DNA of 64,000 nucleotides from Physcia stellaris (taxonomy: Eukaryota > Ascomycota > Lecanoromycetes > Caliciales > Physciaceae): assembly GCA_018902385.1 (NCBI GenBank), contig JABSSW010000015.1, positions 186,001 through 250,000 of the forward strand, written 5' to 3'. Below the pieces are notes generated by a model. That model was not told where the DNA came from, ran no database searches, and saw only the letters and a list, made by a program, of their open reading frames with translations. Both the position numbers and the translations under genes were made by a program. This document shows positions 22,851-33,903 of this stretch, in pieces (position 1 is the first letter of the stretch; every line of letters starts with the position of its first letter).

Positions 22851-25076
22851 TCAATCCAGAACATCGTCTCTTAAAGCAAACAATTGCTTGACCACTTCGT
22901 CGCTCTTCTTGCTCAATCCATCATGGTAGAGCACGTTGGTGATGAAATTCTTACAACCTTTGATCTTTGTAGCTGTTTCCCTTGCAAGATCGAAACTAAC
23001 GTCTATTCATGTCTTCGGTGTCAGCTTTTCCGTTCTCGGCAAGTGGTAAGCTAAGGTACGAGATATTCCTTCACAAGCAAAACGCTCTCGTGTCGTTGAT
23101 ACATAGCTTGATTGAAGACTTGTAAAGAGAATAGAAGGCTTCGAGAGCACGTACACATATCATCTACGAATGTAGCTGAGTACACAGGGACCTCGTTCTT
23201 TGCCAGCTGTTCGCTGTTATATAGGTCTGGCCAGTCATCTATGTATGCAAGTATTTCTGCGGTGTCTTTGAGATCTCGTAGTTCCATGTAGTCATTGTAC
23301 ATTGCTTTGAAGCACTAAAGTGTAAAGTAAGCACCACTCATATCCTTGAGTATTATTTGAGGTCCCGAGGTCAGTCTCACCATCTCCCCGAAAAAGTAGA
23401 TGGGGCCGTCGCTGTCTGGATCGCTATGCAAGTACTCAGGAATCGTCCTCATTATACGATCTGCCGACCATTCAGAAGCAGCACTATTAATCCGTTCAGC
23501 ATGATCCCGTACATCGCACACTTGAAGAAGGCCGTATACCCTTGAAGATAGCATAGCTCGTGAAGGGTGGCATAGAGAGGGAAGTCGTCAAACGGTAGCA
23601 TTTTATCAAACGCGGAAAGTGTAGGTCGTATAAAGAAGCCGAATTGCTTCAAATCGCTAGCACACCGAAAGATGAGATCTGCTTCCTCTTGAGATCCCGA
23701 TATGGCGAACAACGATGTTGAGCCTACCGTGTACCATGTCCATGGAACCTGTGCTGATCAGTACAGCATGGCGTAGGAGACTCCGAGAACGAACCATGAA
23801 AGCCAAAATAATAGCCAAGCTGGCGAAAGCGAAGCACTGAGAAATTACCACCAGACGGCAATGCAATATCTTCTCTGCTTAGGTGCCGTATTACTTCTTT
23901 GACTCTAGGGATGTCTTCTGGGTATTTCGCATAGAAAACCTCATTCCGCTCCATTAGCTTCTCTTTCTACCGTTAGTACATCATAACCGTCTTCAAGTCC
24001 TTCACATACTAAAAGTGTTCTTGTAAACGACATCCGGACTGCGGACTAAGGGGGGTAAGCCTCCAACAGTGAATACTGGAGCTGATGTCAGATATCATCA
24101 AACTGTTGGTGGAAAGTGAGCAACCTTCTTGTAAGCTCTCTGGGCTATCTTCAATGCTTAGAATTCTGCTCTTACAAGTCAAGTAATCATGACTTACAAG
24201 GTGGAGAGATAGTTGACACAACAAAAGCCACCAAAGGATTGTCCCAGTATACTCCACTTCTTCTTTTCCTTCGGGTAATCGGCCGTTACTCTTTTCCTGA
24301 TTGCCTCACAGTCTTTCACTATTTAGCTTTCAGCCACATTACCAAGCCGGTCAGTAACCTGCTTGTAGACTTGCCAATACTATCGGCTCGGAAACAACGC
24401 AAGTACGCTGCTTGCTCTATCGGATCCCCTTGCTGAGCCAAAGTCCGAGCGGTAACGGTGCTACTTAGCCCAGTGCCTGGATACATGATGTTGATTCAGT
24501 CACTGCATGATTCCTAGGCAATTCGCTGCGTCACGGACATACCGCGTTGGTCAAGGAACAACAGCTATCGATCATAAGAAACTATAATGTATCAAAGCTG
24601 TTCACCTACTTTGTATCCTTTCTCCACAAGCAGGTTGGTAAAAGGGTAATTCTGGGGCGAAGCACATGGGATTCCCGGTCCACCTTGAGCCTGTCAACTT
24701 TGTGGGGGCTATTTTCGCTTGCTCAAAGACTTTTGGTTACAGTACCTTGGAGATAGCATACTGGTATCGAGTATCATCAACTGGTGGCTGGCATCGTTAC
24801 AGGACAGTTGTCTTACACCATGGCGGTTGCTTTTCATCTGTTTTTGAAGAGTCTACGGGTTTCTCAAAGCGCTCTACACTTCTGGCGAAGACTCGAAGTT
24901 TTCCATGAGTTGGATTTGAGTAATCTCTAGGGACCTCAAAGAAGAGTTCTGAGATACTCAATCTACCTATCAAGAATTAGAGGACTGAGGGTGGATGAAG
25001 AGCAACATGCCGGAAAATGGTCGAATCTACCAGGCATCTGATGCGTTCTTGTCTCCAAAAGATTTGCAGCCTCCAT
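22851..25076 (-). CDS. Prolyl aminopeptidase-like alpha/beta hydrolase (S33 type)
   Basis: I resolve 14 exons: 25,076-25,031, 24,966-24,818, 24,690-24,610, 24,564-24,543, 24,476-24,375, 24,318-24,198, 24,144-24,125, 24,081-24,010, 23,962-23,795, 23,748-23,728, 23,687-23,540, 23,483-23,381, 23,314-23,155 and 23,002-22,851. The product is about 454 aa. Family marks in order are the SELFFEVPRDYSNP start, the QGGPG oxyanion loop, FLDQRGTGLSS, the nucleophile elbow GQSFGG, a cap domain, and the C-terminal YHDG. The enzyme releases N-terminal proline or related residues from peptides and has no signal peptide. Intron 5 (24,319-24,374) starts GCAAGT, a GC-AG intron. The exon 2-3 join is unresolved: no GT-AG pair keeps frame, though one more G before 24,690 would. 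It could be an inactive gene, but the other 12 junctions all fit. Confidence 0.75.
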
Positions 25077-25386
25077 GATCCTTCCTGCAATGCATTCGTC
25101 CGCGAGAAGTCCTAAACTTTCATTCCTACAAGTGTCTGGCTGGTCTGGGCAGAGCGGATACCGGCTGGTTCGGCCCGGGAGATTTTCCGTCTCGTCGGCT
25201 TGGGAACTGGAAACCATATCCCTTCGTAGGTAGAAGATCCAGCAAGATCAACATCATCTTTTGAAGATCACCCTTTGATGCCTAAAATACCAATTTAGAC
25301 GATATATGTATCAGCTTTTGGGATATCTGTGACTATGCTAATTATTATAACCACTGAATTGACATCTAAAGTGCTAGACCTAGAAA
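25077..25386. other. Shared promoter region, 310 bp
   Basis: This lies between the divergent starts of the aminopeptidase (-) and Smr (+) genes. No other feature is seen. Confidence 0.45.
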
Positions 25387-27073
25387 ATGGATGACCTTAA
25401 ATCACGTTTAGAGGCAAGTTCAAGACTCCTGAATGTTCCCATTGCAGTCTATAAACATGACTGATCAATTTCCTGGACTCTAGAGGGAATACTGCCCGCC
25501 TGTAGATCCTGCACTGCTTTACGTGTTGATCTCGGATTATGATCTATCAGTTGCTTCCTCTCTTGAGCAATTGAGGGCGCTTTTGGATGATATTAAGAGC
25601 AGCGCTGAGGCGGAAGAGCTTACAGCATTCGACCCTTCAGGCAGTAGCGCAAAGCGCGATACGTCGACTACAGATGCCTCACCTGAGCGAGCACAGTCCT
25701 GGCATGGAGATGCGCTATCCGAGGATACAGAGCTCACCAATCTCTCTCAATCACTTGGATCATGGTCTATACATGGAAAGAACGAGGGCGAAGTGCGTGA
25801 AAGCCAGGTTCATGAAACCTCATGGGATGACACCAGAACCGAGAAGCTACCCGTCATCGACCATACTGCTGTACTGCAAGCCATGTTTCCGACTATCACG
25901 GCATTCAATATAGAGTATGCACTGAAAAAGTCCGGAGGAAGATTTGGCCCAACCGTTGAAGACCTTTTGAACCAGGCATTCTTTGAAGAAGAGCGTCTCA
26001 CTAGCGGAACACCAACGATTCAGAAAGGCATCGATGGGTTCGCTGAATCAATGCAGGGACGGCAAGCTCGCGGGCGGAGAGCCAGAGGCAAACGGAAAAA
26101 GCAGCCTCGCCGCACCAGCTCAACTCCCGCACCAGAGTCCGCCACGTCGACTGTTGACACATCATCACAAAGTCGATGGGACCGTGGGAAAGAAGAGATC
26201 GAGTTCATCGCACAGCGAGTCCATATTTCCAGGCAAACCGTTGCGTCAACCTACCATAAGTCTGGGGCTTCTATGCCTTCAACCATCGGCGCTCTTTGCT
26301 CTTTACAGGAGTCCGCAATCTCTAATCCATATCTACTGTCTGCGCCCCGACCAATTGTGGATGCCTCGGTCAAGAGTCTATCTCATGATTTTCCATACGT
26401 GAGCCAAAAGACATTGGAGGGACTAGTCTGGTTAACCTATCCAGCAATGGCTTCCGCCAATGAGCTCGCGCATGCGCTCACTAATGCGACCCATGGCTCA
26501 AGTTTCACAACGCAGATCATGCCTCAGTACTCGCCTCGGCCGTCAACACCACCGTCTCCTACATCTAGAAACGTGGACTCGTCCTCGCCTTTGCCTACTA
26601 CGGTAGCAGCAAACCTTACGGCAGTACGCTCCACAGCTTTCGCTCAAGCCAGCGCGGCGTACCGCAAGTCCAAGTCGAAGCCTCTGATGGCAGGGGCAGC
26701 AAGCTATTACAGCTCGGTTGGTCGAGATGCGGCAGCAGGAATGGCGCGTCATGAGGCTGCTGTGTCGGACGCCCTCGTATCGGAACAATCTAGGAACGGA
26801 GAAATTGACCTGCACGGGGTAAATGTTAAGAATGCATTAAGAATCGCCAAGAATAAAGTACAGAGCTGGTGGGACGGAGGCGCTGCAGAATGGGCTAGAA
26901 AAGGAAAGGTCCAAGAAGGTGACGGTTTAAGGATAGTGACTGGCATTGGCAGACATTCAGAAGGAGGCAGGTCAAAAATCGGGCCCGCTGTAGGAGCAAT
27001 GCTGGTAAGAGAGGGCTGGAAAGTAGAAATTGGGGAAGGGGTGATTCTTGTTCGAGGAAGAGTGAGGAGCTGA
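25387..27073 (+). CDS. CUE-like, DUF1771 and Smr domain protein
   Basis: Exons are 25,387-25,434 and 25,484-27,073, giving 545 aa. The 49-bp intron (GTTCCC, GACTGATC, CTCTAG) removes an in-frame stop and restores EYCPPVDPALLYVLISDYDL, the usual start of fungal Smr proteins. A CUE-like helix bundle lies near residues 140-182 (VLQAMFPTITAFNIEYALKKSGG), and a basic linker follows. DUF1771 spans about 395-450, and an Smr domain about 455-540 (IDLHGV and TGIGRHSEGGRSKIGPAVGAML). Smr domains are nucleases in several families; related yeast and metazoan proteins act in translation-coupled mRNA decay and CUE motifs bind ubiquitin. A role in ribosome-associated decay is inferred. Confidence 0.85.
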
Positions 27074-27393
27074 GAAGAAGAATCTAATAAGTCTCCTAAG
27101 GATATGATTTCGTCAACTCAATCAAACAGAAATTGGTAAGAAGCTTTTCCTTTCATGTTGTTGCTCTCTTATATTGTTGCACGGCCTTCCTTGGTGCGCG
27201 TCTACAGTCATGCTAGTACCTGGCTAGAGGTGGGTTACAAATCCGAACGTCACGTAATTCTAGTGATACCGCGCTCAACCAGTGAATGCTGCATGTGCTG
27301 CATACATTTAGCTGCTGCTCTGGTCAATCTTTACCTGCTTGGATATTTCATATTTCTTTTATATCTCTCCAACATTTGCCAACTACATTCGCC
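27074..27393. other. Intergenic between two plus-strand genes
   Basis: 320 bp with no gene seen. It is pyrimidine-rich just before the next start codon. Confidence 0.45.
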
Positions 27394-29277
27394 ATGACGC
27401 GGTCAATACGCTTGCTGAGGGACTTGCCAATCAAAACCTATGGAAGTCTGACACGCATTCAATGTTTCTCGAACATGACAAGTCTAAGAAGAATTGCTGA
27501 GGAGAAGGTTCCCGTTACTACGTACGACGGCGGCTCCGAACGAGCTACCATTCATGTGAATCAGTCACAGCCCTCACAGGTCCTCGCTACTGCAAGTCAC
27601 CTATCTCGGAAGGCTGAGAGATTCGATAGAGGTATACTACCAAGCTTGAACCACACTATGAGGAAGTTCACCCTTGATGGCAAAGTCGCTGTCATTACTG
27701 GGTAAGGCAGGCCCAATGTTCTCCTAGTTGTTATATCCGGTTCTATTGATTGTCGTATTCTTCTTTATTGCAGACCAATCATATATTCTAATATCAAAGT
27801 ATCTGTTGTGGACCTCAAATAAGGTCACCGCATTACCTTCTCTACGCAAACATCAGCTTCCTGTGTTCTTATTCATGCGTTTGGTCATTACTTCAATACG
27901 CACCTCCAGTAATGCACCTCAGCAGTCTATCAAAACGATCACTGGCACTACCGCTTCTTTCCTTCTTCACAATCGCCGGTAATTTTAAATGTTCATCAAA
28001 GCCTTTGCTCTACCAAAGCTGTAAAGTTCGGAGCCACTAATACCACCTTCCAAGAGCAGCGGTGCCAGAGGATTAGGATGGAACATGTCCCAAGCCCTCG
28101 CAGAAGCGGGGGTCTCAGCGATCGCACTCCTCGACGTGAAGCAAACCCTCGGAGATGAAGCAGCCGCAGAACTGCACGCTACAACCGGTATCCCAGTCCA
28201 ATTCTACAAAGTGGACGTCCGCGACGAGAACGCCATCACGGACGTCGTCGCCAAGATAACCTCCGACCTCGGCACCCCGAACATAGTCATCAACTCCGCC
28301 GGAGTCGTGGAGTAGGCTTTCACCTTCCTTCCCTTTATTTCCCCCCCCAACCAAGCATACCGCAGTCCCTGGAGAATCAAAAGAAACAGCTAACTCACCA
28401 CCTCCCAACAGCTCCAACCTCCCCGCCCAAGCCTACCCAGGCCCCCTCTTCCGCACCCTCCTCGACATAAACCTCACCGGCTCCTTCCTCGTCTCCCGCG
28501 CCTGCGCCCGCGCCATGATCGCCTCCTCCTCCCCTTCCTCCAATTCCAACCCTCCTACTCCCACATCCCCCACATCCCCCACCACCACTACCTCCTCCTC
28601 CACCACCCCAAAACCCCGCACCAGCATCGGCAGCATAATCTTCCTCGGCTCCATCGCCGGCGTCCGCGTGCTCCACCCGCAGGAACAGTGCGCCTACAAC
28701 GCGTCCAAGGCGGCCGTGATCCAGCTGTGCAAGAGCCTGGCTGCGGAGTGGGCCCCGTATGGCATTAGGTGCAATACTATTAGTCCGGGGTATATGGATA
28801 CGGAGTTGAATAATGAGGCGGATTTGGAGGGGGTTAAGGGGCATGTGCGTTTGCTCTTCTTTCTTCTTTTCTGTTTTTTGGCTTTTTTCCTGTGTCCTTA
28901 TTTTGGGCTTGACTTCTTCGGGTGGTAAGTAAGGCTTTTGGGCGAGTTAATGAAGCGGGGGCCTATAGATGGAAGGGAGGTGGGGCGGCCATGGAATGGA
29001 CGAATCTCTGCTGGAGACTATTGATTCCTTTCAGGGGAAATGGGTACTGATAAAGTTCTTTGGGCAGTGGCGGAACATGACCCCCATGCGCCGTCTCGGC
29101 GAACCGGACGAGCTGAACGGACTGGCGGTCTTCCTTGCCAGCGATGCCAGCGGCTTTATGACCGGGAGCAATGTCATGTGTGATGTAAGTCCACCGTCTC
29201 CGTTAAAAGCGGCTGATTGATGGCTACCCTATCGCTGACGACGGCATTTGATGTAGGGTGGATACTCCTGTTATTGA
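27394..29277 (+). CDS. Short-chain dehydrogenase/reductase with N-terminal extension
   Basis: Exons are 27,394-27,701, 28,060-28,311, 28,412-28,844, 29,068-29,184 and 29,257-29,277, giving 376 aa. The frame closes exactly. A basic, Arg-rich leader of about 85 residues looks like a mitochondrial presequence. The classical SDR fold follows: NAD(P) loop TGGARGLG (about 102-109), NSAG, Ser267, and the YNASK dyad Tyr282/Lys286, ending GSNVMCDGGYSCY. The closest familiar relatives are the fungal L-xylulose reductase/sorbitol-utilisation (Sou1-like) group, so a sugar or polyol is a likely substrate. Two oddities are a Ser/Thr/Pro-rich insert at residues 225-258, just before the catalytic Ser strand, and a first intron of 358 bp, long for this window. 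Confidence 0.85.
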
Positions 29278-29562
29278 TAGGCTGGCACGGTCGAAGATGG
29301 GACGGACGGTTTTGCATGGTAAGGGTTTTGCTATATAAGACGGGCGTGGTAGGATTCACGATAGCATATAGGATAGGGTAAACATTGAAATATAGGAACT
29401 GGCTATGTCCGTTACGACAACTATGGTATCTATTCTATGGTATCAATGACCCTCAAACATGCAGTAGTCTACAGGCCGCCACCAGAACAGCGCTTTTTGT
29501 AGATCTGGCTCGAATGCAAAGCATATCTCGTGATAATTTTGTGTAGCACATAGGTATGTCGT

Positions 29563-31689
29563 TCAAAACTCATTCTCGTCGCTGCCGGCGATGATCACAT
29601 TATTTACCTGGTTCGGATCATGTTAGCTCTGGACTTGTCTGATCTCTGGGTGATTTAAGCATACCTTGAGCACCATTCGACATAGCTGCGTTGCTAATAG
29701 CAGCTGTTGTCGCTTGCCAATTAACGGATCTATCACGAAGTGCTCACGCATATCTATCCTCACAGTTAGCCTGGTTTCGTATGCTTTAGGATCTCAAGTC
29801 GTACCATTACTACCGGTCTGCATGCAGTCGACCCCTAACCTTGAGTTCTTCTCTTTGACCTGCCGTGACTTTATTGAGGCTAAAGTCTCAATGGGGCTCA
29901 GACCTGAGTTTTCAGCAAGGGCCATAGGGACAGAGTCTAGAGCATCGGCGAAAGCGCGCATGGCGTACTGCTCCAGACCGGGGCTCTTGACGGCAGCTTC
30001 TTCGACAGCTAATGAACAGGCGATCTCTGCGGCACCTCCACCGTAGACGACCCGGTTGTCTTTGACTAGGTTTCGTACGACGCAGAGAGCGTCGTGCAGT
30101 GATCGCTTCGCTTCGTCGATGATCATCTTGTTACTTCCCCTCACAAACACTGTGACTGCTCTTGTGTTTGCACACTCTTCGATGACGAGCATCTTCTCCC
30201 TTGTCGTACCGAAGCTCATCTCTCGAACGATGCCTGCCGTACCCAATTTCTGTGCACTTAGGTCTTCGAATCTCGGCACTATTCGTCCATTCGTAGCAAT
30301 AGCGATCAGCTCGATCTCTGGTCCTCCTACCCATCTTACAGCCGGCAGCTTATTCTGAAGTAGTAAATGGTTTGCTTCATCATCAAATCCCCATTGGCAT
30401 ATAACGAGGTTCGCTCCTGTATCTTTTATCTGCTGGATCATTTCTGTGAATTTGGTTTTCTCATAGACTTGAAGCTTCTTAAACTCTTCCACGGTAGTAA
30501 TGTCGAGCTTGTGCTTTGTCTTGGGTTTTGGTGGTTCGAATGCACACGTTAATATTGCAAGCTTAGCGTCTCGTACTTCGTCTGGCATCTGTGGATGTGA
30601 GAAATCTTTGTCGACTATGACACCCTTGACGAGTAGAGTATCCTCTAATGAGCCACCGACTTTACCATCAACCTTGATTAATTCGAAATCGACGTCCTTT
30701 CGATCTAGATCTGCGACAGATAGAACGGCATCGACAGCGATTTGAGCAAATTGATCGTGGGCTTTTGATACACTTCGCACACTTTAGCCCCTGCCAAAAT
30801 GGACGTGGATCTGGAAACCTACATCTTGCTGCCGAGACTTGTCTTTGCAACTTTAAAGAGGTTCTCTTTTTGTTTCCTGCTGAAGTCGATTTTATCACTT
30901 ATTCGGTCAAGCTCCGCAACTGCCACCTCGCAGGCTTCATCGTAGCCATTCGCTATCCTTACAGGATGTATACCCTTATCAATTAGATCCGCGGCTTGCT
31001 CTAGCAGGGCGCCTGCGAGAACGACCACGCCCGTAGTACCATCTCCAATCTCGTCATCTTGAGATCTCGAAAGTTCGACGAGGAGCTTTGCGACATGGTT
31101 TGAGATTTCCATCTAATGCCGCAGAATTAGCGTTGCTCTAGGCCTGGAGAACTGGAGTTCATACTTGGGACAATATGGTAGCTCCATCATTCGTCACGGT
31201 AATGTCTCCATCGGGCGAAATAAGAATCTTGTCAAGGCCCCGTGGTCCCTAATGCCACCTGCATTCAGCACTGTATAATCTGTGGTCTTTGGCTTGGGCG
31301 TACAATTGCTTACCAACGATGTCCTCACTATGTTGGCGACCGTTCTCGCAGCAAGTATGTGGGATTTAACTGCATCGTTTCCATGCTGTCTCTTCTTTTT
31401 TCCCTGACTGTGGACCCATCAGTCCGAATTCGGTATTATTTGTGTTTGGACACTTGGTACTTGACCAAACATACTCTCGAACAACAATAAAGGGTCGACC
31501 TTGCTCATCCTTCATCACAGCAGCTATTTGTTTCGCGATTTAGACAGCTTGATTGGAATTTCCAGTTTTGGGAGTATTCACCTTGCGACATGTCGAGTTC
31601 TGCAAAAATAAGAGATCAGTAAGAGCATCTCTAGGATTACAAGCAAAGCATGACTTGTTCGATTATGCCATTGACTTACGCATAGCCAT
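29563..31689 (-). CDS. CCT5: T-complex protein 1 subunit epsilon (CCT5)
   Basis: CCT5 is one of eight subunits of the cytosolic chaperonin TRiC/CCT, which folds actin, tubulin and WD40 proteins using ATP. Exons are 31,689-31,680, 31,599-31,582, 31,509-31,475, 31,407-31,314, 31,248-31,165, 31,112-30,823, 30,772-29,805, 29,753-29,665 and 29,607-29,563. The product is about 544 aa. Visible are the ATP-site motifs [20 protein letters not shown] and GDGTT, the apical domain, GGGAAE, and the C-terminus [13 protein letters not shown]. Every intron has clear GT-AG ends. One spare base remains at the exon 2-3 join near 31,509 (GG where one G would fit). The tiny first exons (10 and 18 nt) agree with the family N-terminus MAM..DMSQDEQGRPF. 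It is head to head with HP1, 447 bp apart. Confidence 0.92.
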
Positions 31690-31739
31690 CTTGAAGAGGT
31701 TTATCACCTAATCATCAAAGTCGTTCAGCAGATTTTGAT

Positions 31740-32115
31740 CTAGGAAACGAGTGTTGTGTATATGCCTCTTGCAGTTTTTAAACCGACTCTATAATGGGAG
31801 CTTAACTGACTCTTTGAAAACAGGGTCGCGGATTGAGGCTGAAAAAACTGTGGAAGCCTCATCGCGAATTCGGTATCAGAATTCTGGAAGACGTGCAGCA
31901 ATTTAGTGAGTTCCTCTTCGAGCCTAGCGGCTTCTTCACGCGACGGCTTCAATTCTGTCATGCCCTGCGCGAAACTTCCTTCATTTCATTCACCCATTGC
32001 TCCACAACTCTCTCACATCTTCTGTATACGTCTGGAATGTGAGCTGGGAACAGGTTTTTTTACTGACTTCATACGCTTCCTTGAGCCTATCTATTACCAG
32101 ACGAACGTTCGACAC
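31740..32115 (-). CDS. Possible small coiled-coil protein, unrecognised
   Basis: Between the CCT5 start and the HP1 start, the minus strand reads like protein: an open stretch 31,961-31,740 (MTELKPSREEAARLEEELTKLLHVF..., 73 aa). It is preceded by a charged stretch in another frame up to about 32,025 and perhaps another segment up to 32,110. The two frames meet one base apart at CCC (31,964-31,966). Composition is amphipathic and helical. I cannot name a family. No clear start codon is found upstream, and the 5' end would overlap the HP1 leader. It could be a small gene, a gene remnant or chance. Confidence 0.3.
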
Positions 32116-32136
32116 CTTTTACACCCACCTGTCGCA

Positions 32137-33355
32137 ATGCCTCGTGAGCTCTCACACTGCGTGTCGCAATTCTCATCCACTTTCAGAACGCTAACTCGTG
32201 TCGATCAGCTGCAATACCGACCGAGAGTGACGCCGAGTCAGTTGCGGAGGGGCAGATAACCCCCAAAGCCGAACCTTCCGCCAAACAAGCGAAAACCGAG
32301 CTCAAGGATACAGTCATGAAAGAGGCTGAAGCTCAGAAGGCAGAACCTGAGGGTGAAGAGGAAGAGGAATCAGGTGACGATGAAGGATACGAGCCTGAGG
32401 CAATCTTGGGTCATCGCGCCGACTTTGATCAGGTAATGCGCCTTTCTCCCTTTCCCCGGTCTGAGCGTAATTGATCAGAATAGGAACCTGGTATTTCCTC
32501 AACTGTACGCTATCTGACTAAGTGGGTCGGATATGAGAACGTAAGGGACCAAACCTGGGAGCCTGAAGAGAATTATACGTAAGTAACCAAGTCCGTGCGC
32601 TTTGATCTCAAACGAAGTAGCTGACAGCCTGTAGAAATTCGCGCGACCTACTCGAAGCTTACTGGGAGACAATCGGCGGCAGACCCGAGGGCGCCGAAGC
32701 AAAAGGCAAAAAGGGCGGTAAAGGACGCGCCAGTCTATCCAAGAAACGATCAAAGGCGGATCTTCAAGAATCCGAGTCTCCAGCACCAAAGAAGCAAAAG
32801 CGGGGCCGCAAGAGCATCGCCCAAGAAGAAGACGAAAACCCAGACACGCCAGAATTTCGCGGTTATGTGGATAGTGGACACGATGATTGGAAGCCTCCAA
32901 AACCAAAGGCCGGCGAGTGGGACAAGGTATTGCAGAAAGTCGATACTATCGAGCAGGACGACGCGAATGAACGATGGGCTTATCTTTGCTGGAACGACAA
33001 GAATTCCGATGGGCGGTTTTATCGTTCTAAAGCTAAGCTCCCCACAGTCTATACGGCCGCTCCTCAAGCAGTAAGTCACCTTCGTATCCTAAAGTTTCCA
33101 TACTCACAGTCACTTCTCGGATCAATATGCACAGTGCTAACGATGATATTGTCCAGATGCTCAGATTCTATGAACAACATCTGTAAGTGCTTCCCCTTCC
33201 CCGTGACACGTGCCTCAAGGCTTACGTATCCCTGCAGCGTATTCACAGACAAAAAAGCGGATTACTTAGACCACAACCCGGAGCACGTACAAAATGGCGA
33301 AGGCATCGAGAACGTCGAGAATGTGGAGAGTGTTAACAAAGAGGAAGAGGCATAG
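32137..33355 (+). CDS. HP1: Heterochromatin protein HP1 (chromodomain plus chromoshadow domain)
   Basis: Exons are 32,137-32,143, 32,209-32,432, 32,484-32,578, 32,635-33,070, 33,157-33,182 and 33,238-33,355, giving 301 aa. Introns are 51-86 bp and the frame closes exactly. The N-terminus is acidic. The chromodomain spans about residues 62-123 (YEPEAILGHR...VRYLTKWVGYENVRDQTWEPEENYTNSRDLLEAYW), with the aromatic-cage residues Tyr, Trp and Trp visible. A basic hinge (KKRSK, PKKQKRGRK) and a chromoshadow domain (about 203-270, ERWAYLCWNDK...LPTVYTAAPQAMLRFYEQHLVF) follow. HP1 binds methylated H3K9 and, in Neurospora, brings DNA methylation to RIP-mutated DNA (orthologues hpo, hepA, Swi6). Both functional domains look intact. 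It may share a promoter with CCT5. Confidence 0.93.
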
Positions 33356-33903
33356 ACGATCGAGATCCGGGCTAGCTTTCAACTTGTCATGATTGGATCA
33401 AGCGTTTGCCTTTGCTCTGTCAAGTTTGCCCGCAGCAGGGCGTTCGGTAATTTGCTTCGTCGTGCGTGTATCACCACTGGATCATACAACAATTTTTGCT
33501 TTGGTTCGAGGCAATTCGCGTCTGAGGTAATTAGCGGGTTGATAAGCGACCAGTCAAGAGAACACAATATTCGAAGTATTGTTGAAAAGCTATTTGACTC
33601 CTCTTGATACCGAAACAAGCCTTGGCCATTGAGATTCCAGTTGACCCTTTCTGAAGAATGTTTGACTGTTACTGCGGAAAGCTCATAGCCAGTTTAGAGT
33701 CTCTGAGTCTATCTATTCAATGCAACCTAGCACAATCTCCAGCGCCAAATGCAAAAGGGGGTATCTTCGCAATGCTAAATCCTCTAAATCAACCATAGAT
33801 CCCAACCAACCAGCAAAATCGCAAAATGGGTATCTCTAAATGCAACAGCCCAGCCAAATCATGCAAAATATCGACTCATCCACCTTCACTCTTACTTCGT
33901 TTT
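33356..33903. other. Intergenic, convergent 3' ends
   Basis: 548 bp between HP1 (+) and the 649-aa protein gene (-). No gene or repeat is seen. Confidence 0.45.

Noticed and set aside
22851-25076. Aminopeptidase as a plain pseudogene
   Set aside because: The scattered frames resolve into 14 exons with splice consensus and exact phase at 12 of 13 joins.
28395-28844. Gly-rich minus-strand open frame
   Set aside because: Antisense shadow of the Ser/Thr/Pro insert of the dehydrogenase.
14203-29277. Secondary-metabolite cluster (Zn2Cys6 regulator, ABM protein, dehydrogenase)
   Set aside because: No synthase is present, and the genes are interrupted by housekeeping genes (KH protein, Smr protein).
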